Below are positions 17,047 to 25,889 of a stretch of DNA of 64,000 bases, piece by piece. This stretch comes from Acidobacteriota bacterium (GTDB taxonomy: Bacteria > Acidobacteriota > Vicinamibacteria > Vicinamibacterales > UBA8438): the NCBI GenBank assembly GCA_011523845.1, contig WTFV01000225.1, positions 1 through 64,000 on the forward strand, in the 5' to 3' direction. The first letter of the stretch is position 1; the number at the start of each line of letters is the position of its first letter. The translations under genes were made by a program, and so were the position numbers. Below the pieces are notes generated by a model, which did not search any database, had not been told where the DNA came from, and saw nothing but the letters and a program-made list of their open reading frames with translations.

Positions 17047-17280
17047 CGCCGCAACGGCTTCCCTCTGGCCGCACGTGAACGGGTCCGACCACTGCCCGGT
17101 CGGCGTGGACGTGTCCTGGTAGCGCCGGCGCAGCGGTTCCCCCTGTTCCGCGTGCGGCGGTAGATCGTCGCGCAGATGGACCTGGCCTGGTAGCGCCGGC
17201 GTAGCGGCTTCTCTCTGTTCCGCGGCCCGCAGTTGATCGTCGCGCGGATGCACACCTGTCCTGTAGTGCCGGCGCAACGG
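16989..17280 (+). repeat. Decayed tandem copies of the xth 3' end
   Basis: The final xth segment (CTGGCCGCACGTGAACGGG through TCCTGGTAGCGCCG, from 16989) reappears from 17065, 76 bp later, with one visible mismatch over about 60 bp. Further downstream only the stop region repeats: CCTGGTAGCGCCGGCG at about 17116 and 17190, and CCTGTAGTGCCGGCGC at about 17264. A second motif (GATCGTCGCGC) alternates between them. The array is intergenic and increasingly diverged away from xth. Confidence 0.8.
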
Positions 17281-17326
17281 CTTCCGGGGACCGCGTCGGC
17301 CCTTCCCCCGGAGCCCGTCCGGACAG

Positions 17327-17348
17327 AAACTTCAGACAAACTTCAGAA
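17327..17348 (+). promoter_or_regulatory. Two 11-bp direct repeats upstream of the metal-uptake genes
   Basis: AAACTTCAGAC is followed immediately by AAACTTCAGAA. A period of 11 bp, one helical turn, is typical of sites bound by OmpR/PhoB-type response regulators. It lies about 75 bp before the DUF2946-like gene and is the best candidate control site for it and the TonB receptor. Confidence 0.45.
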
Positions 17349-17423
17349 TCCGATGCTCCGCCGTCTCTTGCTGCCCCGCCCGGTCTCTGCTAGCGTCAAC
17401 GACTGATGGTCAAAGGAGGACCC

Positions 17424-17711
17424 ATGCACACAGGGCTCGCGCGACGTAGCCCTGGCTGGCGCACCTGGATCGCCGTTCTGGCGATCGCGCTGGTCGGTGC
17501 TGCATCCGGCGCGGCCGCCTGGCACGAGGAGCACGCAGCCGACCAGGACTGCGCGATCTGCCAGCTCCGTCACCAGCCAGCCGCCGAACTGTCCGGCTCC
17601 CTGCAGATCGGACTCGCGGACGCTCCGGAGCCGCCCGAGCAGGCTCCCGCCCCCGGATGGATCGAATCCGGTCACTGCCGCCGCCTCCCGGCCCGCGCCC
17701 CGCCCGCCTAG
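17424..17711 (+). CDS. Small DUF2946-like membrane/secreted protein
   Basis: 95 aa. ATG 17424 has a near-perfect AAAGGAGG 5 nt upstream, so the in-frame ATG 17406 is rejected. A single hydrophobic helix (WIAVLAIALVGAASGAAAW) precedes a short metal-ligand-rich segment with HEEHAADQDCAICQLRHQ. The C-terminus is Pro-rich. The CxxC and flanking His residues are the pattern of DUF2946-type proteins, often found beside metal-related TonB receptors. It directly precedes such a receptor. A role in periplasmic metal binding or sensing is inferred. Confidence 0.65.
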   Translation: MHTGLARRSPGWRTWIAVLAIALVGAASGAAAWHEEHAADQDCAICQLRHQPAAELSGSLQIGLADAPEPPEQAPAPGWIESGHCRRLPARAPPA

Positions 17712-17986
17712 TTCCCGTCACGCGCAGCGTTCTTCCGTCGTATCGCGATCGCCGTAGCCCGGCGCGCAACCGAGGTCCTTCTCTCCGTGCGCCGCGGCGC
17801 ACGCGCCGTGGCGCACGCGCAGCGGGTCAACGACCCGTGTCGAGGGTTTCCGCCCGCGGCGCCGCCGTGAGGCCCTCCTCCGGACGCCGTCAGCAGGGTT
17901 ACCCCTTGCACGCGCGGCCGATCGCACAGCGGGAGCAGGGACAGGCTCATGAGCAATTGGAAACCTCGGGAAGGGGATTCGAATCG

Positions 17987-20266
17987 ATGCACCGATTGAT
18001 TGCGACAGGCTTCGCGGTGGCCCTTGCGGCGGCCGCCCTCGGGACGGCTACCGTCTTCGCGCAGGAGACGGGCGCCGTACGCGGCATGGTGACGCTGGAA
18101 GAGAACGGCGATCCCGTCCACGGCGCGGTGATCCTGGTCGTCGGAACGGGCGACTTCGCTCTGACCGACGAGCAGGGGATGTTCGAGATCGACGACGTGC
18201 TGGCCGGTTCCTACGAGGTGCTCGCGCAGCGCGAGCACCTGACCGCGGGACGCCGGATGGCGACCGTCGATCCCGGCGCGACGGCGACGGTGGACTTCGT
18301 GCTCGGCCTCTCGCCCGTTCACGAGGAAGTGACCGTGACCGCCTCGGTGGGAGGAACGGAAACGACGTTCGAGGCGTTCAACGCCGTCACCACCCTGGAC
18401 TCGTTCGACATCACGAGAGAGTCGGCCGCCAGCCTCGGCGACGCGCTGCGGAACGAGCCGGGGATCGCGAGCCGCAGCTTCGGACCCGGGTCGAGCCGCC
18501 CGATCATTCGCGGCTTCGACGGCGACCGCGTCCTCATCCTCGAGGACGGACTCCGCACCGGCGACCTGTCCAGCCAGTCGGGCGACCACGGCGTCACCAT
18601 CGACCCGAACGGCGCCGAGCGGATCGAGATCGTGCGCGGACCGGCGACGCTGCTCTACGGATCGAACGCGGTCGGCGGCCTCGTCAACGTCATCACGCCG
18701 CACGAGAGCTACCGCGAGTCGCTGTTCGAAGGCACGCGGGCGCAGTTCGGCACGAACGTCGGCAGCGCGAACGCCGAGGCGGGCACCACCGCCAGCCTGC
18801 AGTACTCGCAGAACAACGTGCTCGTCTGGGGCGGCGGCAGCATGCGGCGCACGGACGACTACGCCACGCCCGCGGGAGCCGTCGAGAACTCCGCCTCCGA
18901 GCTGACGAACGCGCGGGCCGGCCTCGGCTGGTTCGGCGACCGATTCTTCGCCAGCAGCGGGTTCACGCTGGAGGACGGCCGCTACGGGGTGCCGTTCGCG
19001 GACGAGTTCCACGCGGCGCACGGCGTGCACGGGGCAGGCGCCGGGGAGACGGAGATCGACATCGCGTCGCGCCGCCGCGTCGGGCGCTTCGACATGGGCC
19101 TCCGCAACCTCGCCAACACCGTCATCGAGGGGGTGCGCGTGGCCCTGAACGTCATCGACTGGAACCACGACGAGCTGGAGGTCCAGGACGGCATCGAGAA
19201 CATCGGCACCCGGTTCACGAACCGGACCTACATCATGCGGGCCGACGTCGACCAGCGGCAGACCGACCGGCTCTCGGGCCGGTTCGGGGCCTGGGCCCAG
19301 TTGCGCGATTTCGAGGCAGTGGGCGTCGAGGCGCTCGCGCCCCGGACCGACCAGACGTCCTTCGCCGCGTTCGCCTACGAAGAGATCGACTTCCGACGTA
19401 CCCGGCTGCAGTTCGGCGGGCGCGTCGAGCAGAACGCGTACCGGACCACGGACCGCGTCGGAGCCGCTCACTCCCATGGTATCGAAGTGCCCGACGCGCG
19501 CGACCGGCAGTTCCTCGGCGCGTCGGCCTCGGTCGGCCTGCACACCGACATCGGCGCCGGCAGCGCGTTCGTCGCGAACCTCACCCACTCGCACCGCGCG
19601 CCGGCACTCGAGGAGCTCTACAACTTCGGTCCGCACGTCGGCAACCTCGCCTTCGAGGTGGGCAACACGAATCTCGACGCCGAGACGACGCTCGGTCTCG
19701 ACGTGAGCTTCCGCCACCAGACCGACCGCGTGCGCAGCAACCTGAACGCCTACGTCTACTCCATCGACAACTTCATCTTCGGCGACCGCACCGGCGAGGT
19801 GCAGGGCAGCCTGCCGGTCTGGTACTTCATCCAGGGCGACAGCCGCTTCGTCGGCGTCGACGCCCGCAGCAGCGTCCGGTTGGGCGGGAATGCCTGGGCG
19901 ACGCTCGGCATCGGGTACGTCGATGCGGCGCTGACCACGACCGGCGAGCCGCTGCCGCGCATCCCACCGTTGCGTGGGACCGTAAGCCTCGACGTGCCGT
20001 ACGGCGGATTCACGTTCAGTCCGCAACTGGAGTTCGCCGGGCGGCAGGCCAACGTGTTCCGGGACGAGACGGAGACGAACGGCTACTCTGTCGTCAACCT
20101 GCGGGCGTCGTACGTCTGGCCGCGGCAGCACACGGCGCACATCCTGTCGTTCACCGGCTACAACCTGACGAACGAGCTGTATCGCAACCACACCTCGTTC
20201 ATCAAGGACCTGGCTCCGGAGATGGGCCGCGGGGTCAGGGTGAACTACTCGTTGCGGTTCTTCTAA
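17987..20266 (+). CDS. TonB-dependent receptor, ZnuD-like (metal uptake)
   Basis: 759 aa outer-membrane receptor. There is a signal peptide (LIATGFAVALAAAALGTATVFA), then a carboxypeptidase-regulatory-like domain (GAVRGMVTLEENGDPV, residues about 28-105). The plug carries RPIIRGFDGDRVLILEDG and RIEIVRGPATLLYGSNAVGG, and a 22-strand barrel ends in Phe (VNYSLRFF). The plug block closely follows the ZnuD family. Exposed loops are His-rich (HAAHGVHGAG, AAHSHGIEV), as expected for zinc capture. ATG 17987 has AAGGGGA upstream. The 275-bp leader after the DUF2946-like gene holds no other gene. Zinc rather than copper or iron is inferred only from family resemblance. Confidence 0.88.
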   Translation: MHRLIATGFAVALAAAALGTATVFAQETGAVRGMVTLEENGDPVHGAVILVVGTGDFALTDEQGMFEIDDVLAGSYEVLAQREHLTAGRRMATVDPGATATVDFVLGLSPVHEEVTVTASVGGTETTFEAFNAVTTLDSFDITRESAASLGDALRNEPGIASRSFGPGSSRPIIRGFDGDRVLILEDGLRTGDLSSQSGDHGVTIDPNGAERIEIVRGPATLLYGSNAVGGLVNVITPHESYRESLFEGTRAQFGTNVGSANAEAGTTASLQYSQNNVLVWGGGSMRRTDDYATPAGAVENSASELTNARAGLGWFGDRFFASSGFTLEDGRYGVPFADEFHAAHGVHGAGAGETEIDIASRRRVGRFDMGLRNLANTVIEGVRVALNVIDWNHDELEVQDGIENIGTRFTNRTYIMRADVDQRQTDRLSGRFGAWAQLRDFEAVGVEALAPRTDQTSFAAFAYEEIDFRRTRLQFGGRVEQNAYRTTDRVGAAHSHGIEVPDARDRQFLGASASVGLHTDIGAGSAFVANLTHSHRAPALEELYNFGPHVGNLAFEVGNTNLDAETTLGLDVSFRHQTDRVRSNLNAYVYSIDNFIFGDRTGEVQGSLPVWYFIQGDSRFVGVDARSSVRLGGNAWATLGIGYVDAALTTTGEPLPRIPPLRGTVSLDVPYGGFTFSPQLEFAGRQANVFRDETETNGYSVVNLRASYVWPRQHTAHILSFTGYNLTNELYRNHTSFIKDLAPEMGRGVRVNYSLRFF

Positions 20267-20372
20267 GGAGCTTGCGCCGCGGAACGCAGCGACGCGAAGT
20301 GCTGAGGCGCAAGGTCATGGAGCGGGGGGGATGGCCCGAAACGCCGAGCCTGCGAGGCGTTTCGGGGCGCTA
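20267..20372 (+). repeat. Double-hairpin dispersed repeat, copy 1
   Basis: It begins one base after the TonB receptor stop. Hairpin 1 is CTTGCGCC (20271-20278) with GGCGCAAG (20306-20313). Hairpin 2 is GAAACGCC (20338-20345) with GGCGTTTC (20356-20363). About 106 bp match 55655-55760 with small differences. It may act as the terminator structure of the receptor gene. Confidence 0.85.
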
Positions 20373-20457
20373 GAAGCGGACCGCCCTCGCCCCGTCCACG
20401 CGTGGCCGCTCGCCGGAGCCCCTCCCCGACGGGCGGCCGCGCTGTATCTTTCAGCCG

Positions 20458-23073
20458 ATGCCCCTCCCGCTCCGGCAATCGAGCCCCGCCCTGCACCGGG
20501 CCCTGCTGGCCGCGCTCGTCTTCCTGTCCGGGGCGGCGAGCCTCGTCTACGAGGTGCTCTGGCTCAAGGAGCTGGGCCTGCTCTTCGGCAGCACCGCCTA
20601 CGCCGCCTCCACCACGCTCGCCATCTTCTTCCTCGGCCTGGCGGTCGGCGGCGCCGTGTTCGGCCGCTGGTCGCCGCGCCTGCGGTCGCCGTTGCGGACC
20701 TACGCCTGGATCGAGCTGGGGATCGCGGTGTCGGCCGCGGTTTACTTCGGCCTGCTCGACGTCTACTTCCAGCTCTACGGTCCGCTGTACGACGCGCTCG
20801 CCGACCGTCCCGCGGCCTTCAACGCAGCCAGGATCGGCCTGGCGACGCTGGCGCTGCTGCCTCCCGCCGCCCTGATGGGGGGCACGCTGCCGGTCCTGGG
20901 CCAGCACCTCGTGCGCCGTCCGGACGAGCTGGGCCGCATCGGGTCCTTCCTGTACGCAGTCAACACGCTCGGCGCGGCCGCCGGCGCGTTCCTGGCCGGG
21001 TTCGTGCTGCCGCTGGCGCTCGGCTTCGACCGGGCGTATCTGCTGGCCATGGCCGTCAACGTCGCGGTCGCGGCACTCGCCTGGCGGCTGGCCGGAGCCG
21101 CGGACGCGGGCGGCGCACCCGGCCCGGAGCCGTCGGCCGACCGCCGGCGGCACTCGCCACGTCGGGAGAAGGGCCTCCGAGGACGGCCGGCGGTTCCGAC
21201 CACCGCCGACACGGCCTGCCCCGCGTGGCTCCTCGCCACCGTCGCCTGTCTGTCGGGAGCCTTCGCGCTCGGGCTCGAGGTGCTCTGGACGCGGATGTTC
21301 GCGCAGGTCCTGCAGAACTCGGTCTACACCTTCTCGATCATCCTCGTGGTGTTCCTGGCCGCGCTGGCTGCCGGCTCGGCCATCGCGAACCGCCTTTGCC
21401 GGGTGCGGGCAGCGCCGGCGCAGGTCCTGTGGCTGCTGCTGACGCTGTCGGGCCTCGGCGTGGCCGTCATACCGTTCGGGTTCCACGATCTGACCGGCGG
21501 CCTCGGCACGCTCGTGACCGGCGACGGATGGCTGCTGTACGTCTTCTCGATCTTCGCCAACACGGCGCTGCTGCTGTTCGTCCCGGCGGCCCTGCTCGGC
21601 AGCGCGTTCCCGTACCTGCTGCGGGCCGCGGAGGGGTCGCGCGCCGCACCGGGCGCCATCATCGGGAGACTCAATGCCCTGAACACGGGCGGTGCCGTGG
21701 TCGGGTCGCTGGCCGCCGGATTCGTCCTGCTCGGGAGCATCGGACTGTGGAACAGCATGCGGCTGTTCGCCTTCGGCTACCTGGTCCTGGCGCTGGCAGC
21801 CTGCTGGAACGGCTGGCGGACGCTCGGCGCGCGGCTCCTGCCGGCGGCGGCCACGATCGGCGCCGTGGTGCTGCTCGGCACGCTGGTCGACGCCTCCCGC
21901 CTGCCGGTCGTCAACGTCAACACGGAGCGCGGCGAGCGGCTGCTCGCAACCTGGGAGGGCCCCGACGGGGTCGTCGCCGTCGTCGAGCGTCCCGGGAACC
22001 GGCGCATCAAGGTGAACAACTTCTACACGCTCGGCGGCACGGCCTCCATCGAGCACGAGCAGAACCAGGCCCTGCTGCCGCTGATGACCCACCCGCGGCC
22101 GCGCGCGGTCTTCCTGCTGGGCCTGGGTACCGGCATCACCGCGGGAGCGGCCCTCCGGCATCCCGTCGAGCGGCTGCTGGTCTGCGAGATAGCCGCCGAC
22201 GTGATCGCCGCCGCCGCGGCCTGGTTCGATGTCCCGAGCGGCGGGCTCTTCAACGACCCGCGCGCGACCGTCCGCGCCTGCGACGCCCGCAATCACCTGC
22301 TGGGCACGACCGAGCGCTTCGACGCGATCATCGCCGACCTGTTCGTCCCGTGGCGGGCCGGCGTCGGCAACCTGTACAGCCGCGAGCACTTCCAGGCCTC
22401 CCGCGAGCGTCTCGCGCCCGGCGGAATCTTCGTCCAGTGGCTGCCGCTCTACCAGCTTTCGCGGCGCGAGTTCGAGGTGGTCGCCCGCACCCTGCTCAGC
22501 GTCTTCGAGCAGGTCACGGTCTGGCGCGGCAGCTTTGCCGCGGAGCGGCCGGTCCTGGCGCTTGTCGGCGCCGCCGGACCGACCACGCTCCACCCGGACG
22601 TGATCGACCTGAACGGGGAGTACCTGAGCGGCGGCCGCCAGTTGCCCCCGTCCACCTCGCTCGCGGTCACGCTCCCGTTCTATGCGGGGAACCTGTCGGC
22701 GGCCGACGGGCTGATTCCGCCCGGGCCGCTCAACACCGACGACCGGCCGCTCGTGGAGTACCTGACGCCGGTGACGCAGCGGGAAGAGCGCGCCGGGGCG
22801 ACCGAGTGGTTCAACGCCGCCGAGCTGGCCGCCTTTCTCCGGCGCCTCCACGAGCTCGTGCCGCCGGAGCGCGACCCGCACCTGAGGCTGCTGACCGCCG
22901 CGCAACGCGACTTCGTCGTGGCCGGGCTCCGCTACCACGAAGGCGCGGTCGCCAGTCTGCTCGGACGGGAAGCCGACGCCGACGCGCACTTCGGCGAGTT
23001 CACACGGCGCATCCCCATCGAGTTCCGCCCGGCGACCGACGAGAACGACGCCGATGCCGACGCCGTCCCCTGA
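20458..23073 (+). CDS. Polytopic membrane protein fused to a spermidine synthase-like domain
   Basis: 871 aa. Two blocks of membrane helices (residues about 10-210 and 260-480) share the sequence style of spermidine-synthase-associated membrane domains (SLVYEVLWLKELGLLFGS; later ALGLEVLWTRMFAQVLQNS), pointing to internal duplication. The C-terminal 300 residues form a Rossmann methyltransferase-like aminopropyltransferase domain with FLLGLGTGITAG and a later DAIIADLFVPW. Typical catalytic residues for polyamine synthesis are not evident, so the true substrate is unknown. ATG 20458 lies just past the repeat at 20267. This architecture is common in environmental bacteria. Confidence 0.85.
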   Translation: MPLPLRQSSPALHRALLAALVFLSGAASLVYEVLWLKELGLLFGSTAYAASTTLAIFFLGLAVGGAVFGRWSPRLRSPLRTYAWIELGIAVSAAVYFGLLDVYFQLYGPLYDALADRPAAFNAARIGLATLALLPPAALMGGTLPVLGQHLVRRPDELGRIGSFLYAVNTLGAAAGAFLAGFVLPLALGFDRAYLLAMAVNVAVAALAWRLAGAADAGGAPGPEPSADRRRHSPRREKGLRGRPAVPTTADTACPAWLLATVACLSGAFALGLEVLWTRMFAQVLQNSVYTFSIILVVFLAALAAGSAIANRLCRVRAAPAQVLWLLLTLSGLGVAVIPFGFHDLTGGLGTLVTGDGWLLYVFSIFANTALLLFVPAALLGSAFPYLLRAAEGSRAAPGAIIGRLNALNTGGAVVGSLAAGFVLLGSIGLWNSMRLFAFGYLVLALAACWNGWRTLGARLLPAAATIGAVVLLGTLVDASRLPVVNVNTERGERLLATWEGPDGVVAVVERPGNRRIKVNNFYTLGGTASIEHEQNQALLPLMTHPRPRAVFLLGLGTGITAGAALRHPVERLLVCEIAADVIAAAAAWFDVPSGGLFNDPRATVRACDARNHLLGTTERFDAIIADLFVPWRAGVGNLYSREHFQASRERLAPGGIFVQWLPLYQLSRREFEVVARTLLSVFEQVTVWRGSFAAERPVLALVGAAGPTTLHPDVIDLNGEYLSGGRQLPPSTSLAVTLPFYAGNLSAADGLIPPGPLNTDDRPLVEYLTPVTQREERAGATEWFNAAELAAFLRRLHELVPPERDPHLRLLTAAQRDFVVAGLRYHEGAVASLLGREADADAHFGEFTRRIPIEFRPATDENDADADAVP

Positions 23074-23143
23074 CCACGACTACCCCTGGCGCCGCCAGGC
23101 CCGTCGCAAGGCTCCGTGTTCGGCCCCATCCTCCACCGCCCCG

Positions 23144-23193
23144 GGAGCTTGCGCCGCAGAACTCACTCCGTTGCTGTCTGCGGAGCAAGCTCC
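23144..23193 (+). other. Long intergenic hairpin
   Basis: The arms 23144-23160 (GGAGCTTGCGCCGCAGA) and 23177-23193 pair over 17 bp with one mismatch around a 16-nt loop. Its left arm matches the opening of the double-hairpin repeats at 20267 and 55655. It lies 70 bp after the spermidine-synthase-like gene. No T-tract follows. Confidence 0.75.
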
Positions 23194-23245
23194 TGGCCCG
23201 ACAATCGTCCGCCTGCGGTTCCGATTGCCGCCCGGCCGGGCCTGA

Positions 23246-23284
23246 CCAGGAGGTCTGCGCCGCTTCTACGGCGCAGCCTCCTGG
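23246..23284 (+). other. Palindromic REP-like hairpin, copy 1
   Basis: CCAGGAGG-T-CTGCGCCG pairs with CGGCGCAG-CCTCCTGG around the loop CTTCTA, 16 pairs with a one-base bulge. The core CTGCGCCGCTTCTACGGCGC is nearly repeated at 30457-30482. It lies in a gene-free gap of about 300 bp (23074-23375) between convergent genes and may terminate both. Confidence 0.75.
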
Positions 23285-23375
23285 GCCGAAGTCGTCCCCT
23301 CTGAGCCGTGGTGATGCGCGCGGCGTCAAGGCAGCGAGGCGCTCCGACACCCCGGCCCGACGCGACGAGCGGGCA

Positions 23376-24098
23376 TCACGGGAGCGGGAGCGTGAGCTCG
23401 CTACCGGGCGGTCGCTGCACGTCGAACGCCTTGAGCGTGTAGTTGACCAGCGTGTAGTGGCCGATCAGGCCCGCGATGTCCATCAGACCCTGGTTGCCGA
23501 AGATGCGCTGCGCCGCTTCGAACGCCTCGTCGCTCAGCTTCGGATCCCGGATCAGCTCGCGGACGACGCGGATGATGGTGCGTTCCGGCTCGTTCAGTCC
23601 GGGCAGATCACCCGCGTCGGCCAGCGGGGTGTCCCACCGCAGCAGCTCGATGATCTCCTCCTCGAGCCCCGCGTTCCGGCCCAGGCCCTCGTGCGCCGAC
23701 CACTCGTACTGGCTGTTCAGCGCGCGGGCGGCGGTCAGAATGGCGAGCTCGGCGAGCCGCTGATCCCGGTTGCCGTCGGCGCCGAAGCGCAAGTAGCTGC
23801 TGGCCGGGAACAGGTGCTCGGCCATGAGCGGGCTGTTCATCCACATGCCGATCGGACCCCGCAGGCCGGTCGAGTAGCGGCTGTCCGGGTTGACGATGAC
23901 GTCGTACGCCCGCTGGCCGTCGGCGTCGAGCGACTCGCGCGTGATTTGCGGCACGCGCGCCCAGGAATCCTCGTGGATGCCCGGCGGGATGTCTTCGGCC
24001 GTCACGACGTGCGGCGTGAATTCCCGTTCCTGGGCCGGCGCGGACGCCGGCACGAGGAGGAGAACGCATACGGCGAGCGTCAGGTGATGCAACTTCAC
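23376..24098 (-). CDS. Secreted carboxymuconolactone decarboxylase-family protein
   Basis: 240 aa. GTG 24098 is chosen because TGGAGG lies 6 nt upstream and a signal peptide (LHHLTLAVCVLLLVPASAPAQ) starts there. The body has the CMD/AhpD-like helical fold, with the Glu/His pair in QYEWSAHEGLG and the final SLIG-type helix (LMDIAGLIGHYTLVNY). The CxxC of AhpD peroxidases is absent, so thiol peroxidase activity is unlikely. A decarboxylase or hydrolase-like role on aromatic or lactone compounds is possible. The export signal is unusual for this family but is seen in related soil bacteria. Confidence 0.85.
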   Translation of the reverse strand: MKLHHLTLAVCVLLLVPASAPAQEREFTPHVVTAEDIPPGIHEDSWARVPQITRESLDADGQRAYDVIVNPDSRYSTGLRGPIGMWMNSPLMAEHLFPASSYLRFGADGNRDQRLAELAILTAARALNSQYEWSAHEGLGRNAGLEEEIIELLRWDTPLADAGDLPGLNEPERTIIRVVRELIRDPKLSDEAFEAAQRIFGNQGLMDIAGLIGHYTLVNYTLKAFDVQRPPGSELTLPLP

Positions 24099-24230
24099 GG
24101 GGGACCTCCATTCTTCACGCCGGGGCGGGACCGCTGCACGCAGGCCCCGCCATGCGGCGCGACGTTGTCGAACCGTTGCCGGCTGCCTGTATGCTCTCTC
24201 GCCACCCACCCCCGAGGCAACCGTGAACCG

Positions 24231-25529
24231 TCACGCGTCGCGGGCGGCCCGCTCCAGCACCCGGCGGGTCCGGGCGGCGGCCTCCGCCCAGTCGAACCGC
24301 GCGACCCGCTCGCGTCCGCGCGCACTGAGCCGGCCGCGCAGGGAAAGGTCCGCCGCCAGCTCGACGAGGGCTCGCTTCCATGCCGCGGCGTCGTCCACCG
24401 GCAGAAAGATGGCCGCATTGCCGGCGACCTCCCGAAAGACCGGAATATCGCTCGCAACGACCGGGGTGCCGACGGCCAGCGCCTCGATCAGGGGCAGTCC
24501 GAATCCCTCGTAGAGAGACGGACAGGCAACCGCCAGCGCATGCCGGTAGAGCGCGGCCAGCGCGGCATCGTCGACGTAGCCGGGATGGTGGAGCCAGCCG
24601 GCCGCCCGGGCACGCGCCAGCGACCGATGCAGCGCGTCGCTCTTCCAGCCGCGCCGACCGCACAGCACGAGGACCGGAGCGGACGGATCGTCCTCGACCC
24701 ATTCCTCCCAAACCGCGAGCAGCAGCCCGATGTTCTTGCGCGGCTCGATGGTGCCGACGTGCAGCACGTAGCGCTCGGGAACTCCGTCGGGCAGCCTGCC
24801 GTTCTGCCCCGCAAGGTGCCCGGGGCCGTGGAGGATCGCCGTGACCCGCGTCGGATCGAGCGGCTCGACCGCCAGCAGCTCGTCGCGCACCGCGCGCGAC
24901 ACCGTGAGCACCTCGCGCGCGCGGGCCAGGGTGCGGTCCATCCCCCACTCGAGCTCCGCCCGCGTGTCGTCGGCCACGGTCCAGGGCAGGCGGCGGAACG
25001 CCAGATCGTGCACGGTCACCACGACCGCGCCCGGCGCGAGCCTGAACTTCGGCCGCAGCACGAAATTGGGCGCGAAGAGCACGTCGTTGCGCTGCAGGGC
25101 GAACAGCAGCGGCTCGATCGGACGCAGCGCGCGCCGCAGCAGGCGCCGGGGAATCCAGGGCGCCGCCGGCAGGGGGCAGGCAACCCGCTCGATCGCCTTC
25201 CCGAACGGCGCCTCCACGACCGGTCCGGGACCGTCCGGATCGGGGAACAGCGTCGGGCCGTAGAGCCGCAGGCGAAGGCCCTCCTCGTCGGCGAGATGGA
25301 CGAGCGTCTGCTGGAGGTAGCGGCCGACGCCGGTCAGCGGCTCCCAGAAGGGGCTGATGTCCACGGCGACCTTCAGACGTCCGCCGGGGTTCGGATCGAG
25401 CATCGAGTCCACCGCCCACCACAACCACCCGAACGTGGTCCGGTAGCGCTCCGGAGCGGAGCGGCGGCGTTCCAGCGCGTCCAGCACGGCGCGCAGGGCT
25501 CGTCGACACCAGCGGCGCACGTGCCGCAT
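24231..25529 (-). CDS. Family 4 (GT-B) glycosyltransferase
   Basis: 432 aa. The N-terminal half contains VAVDISPFWEPLTGVGRYL (acceptor side). The C-terminal nucleotide-sugar half contains YVLHVGTIEPRKNIGLLL, CPSLYEGFGLPLIEALA with the EX7E-type glutamates, and TPVVASDIPVFREVAG. It resembles mannosyl- or rhamnosyltransferases of polysaccharide assembly. A basic N-terminus of about 50 residues precedes the domain, so the true start could be downstream of ATG 25529. It stands alone, with a minisatellite upstream. Confidence 0.88.
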   Translation of the reverse strand: MRHVRRWCRRALRAVLDALERRRSAPERYRTTFGWLWWAVDSMLDPNPGGRLKVAVDISPFWEPLTGVGRYLQQTLVHLADEEGLRLRLYGPTLFPDPDGPGPVVEAPFGKAIERVACPLPAAPWIPRRLLRRALRPIEPLLFALQRNDVLFAPNFVLRPKFRLAPGAVVVTVHDLAFRRLPWTVADDTRAELEWGMDRTLARAREVLTVSRAVRDELLAVEPLDPTRVTAILHGPGHLAGQNGRLPDGVPERYVLHVGTIEPRKNIGLLLAVWEEWVEDDPSAPVLVLCGRRGWKSDALHRSLARARAAGWLHHPGYVDDAALAALYRHALAVACPSLYEGFGLPLIEALAVGTPVVASDIPVFREVAGNAAIFLPVDDAAAWKRALVELAADLSLRGRLSARGRERVARFDWAEAAARTRRVLERAARDA

Positions 25530-25587
25530 TCTAGTGTGACGGTCGTCTTCGAGCCCGCTCGCGGCGCCGGCGAACGGGCGGCGGGAA

Positions 25588-25800
25588 CCCCTTCGACGCG
25601 TCGCCGCGGCGCCGGCCAGTGGGACGGCAGGCCCCCTTCGACGCGTCGCCGCGGCGCCGGCCAGCGGGGCGGCAGGCCCCTTCGACGCGCGCCGCGGCGC
25701 CGGCCAGTGGAACGGCGGGCCGGCCCCTTCGACGCGCGCCGCGGCCCCGGCCAGTGGAACGGCGGGACCCCTTCGACGCGTGGCCGCGGCGCCGGCGTCT
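25588..25800 (+). repeat. Minisatellite, five units of 44-47 bp
   Basis: Units begin CCCCTTCGACGCG at 25588, 25633, 25677, 25724 and 25768. Each carries GCCGCGGCGCCGGCCAGTGG or a close variant, and the last is partial. It occupies most of the 360-bp gap between two divergent genes, so it lies in both promoter regions. Units differ by a few bases and there are no unique spacers. Confidence 0.9.
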
Positions 25801-25889
25801 CGATGGACAGCCGCGCGCCTCTTCGCGATTGGAGGGATAATGCCCGCGTCGAAACATCACCGGGAACCCGTATCGGGGGGAGCACGCAG

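Noticed and set aside
20458..23073. True spermidine synthase
   Set aside because: The C-terminal fold is similar but polyamine-site residues are not evident, and the large membrane part differs from SpeE.
23144..23284. Rho-independent terminators
   Set aside because: The stems are strong but no T-run follows either. They are kept as hairpins/repeats, although they may still end transcription.
25588..25800. CRISPR array
   Set aside because: Units are contiguous 44-47-bp variants without unique spacers, and no cas gene is present.
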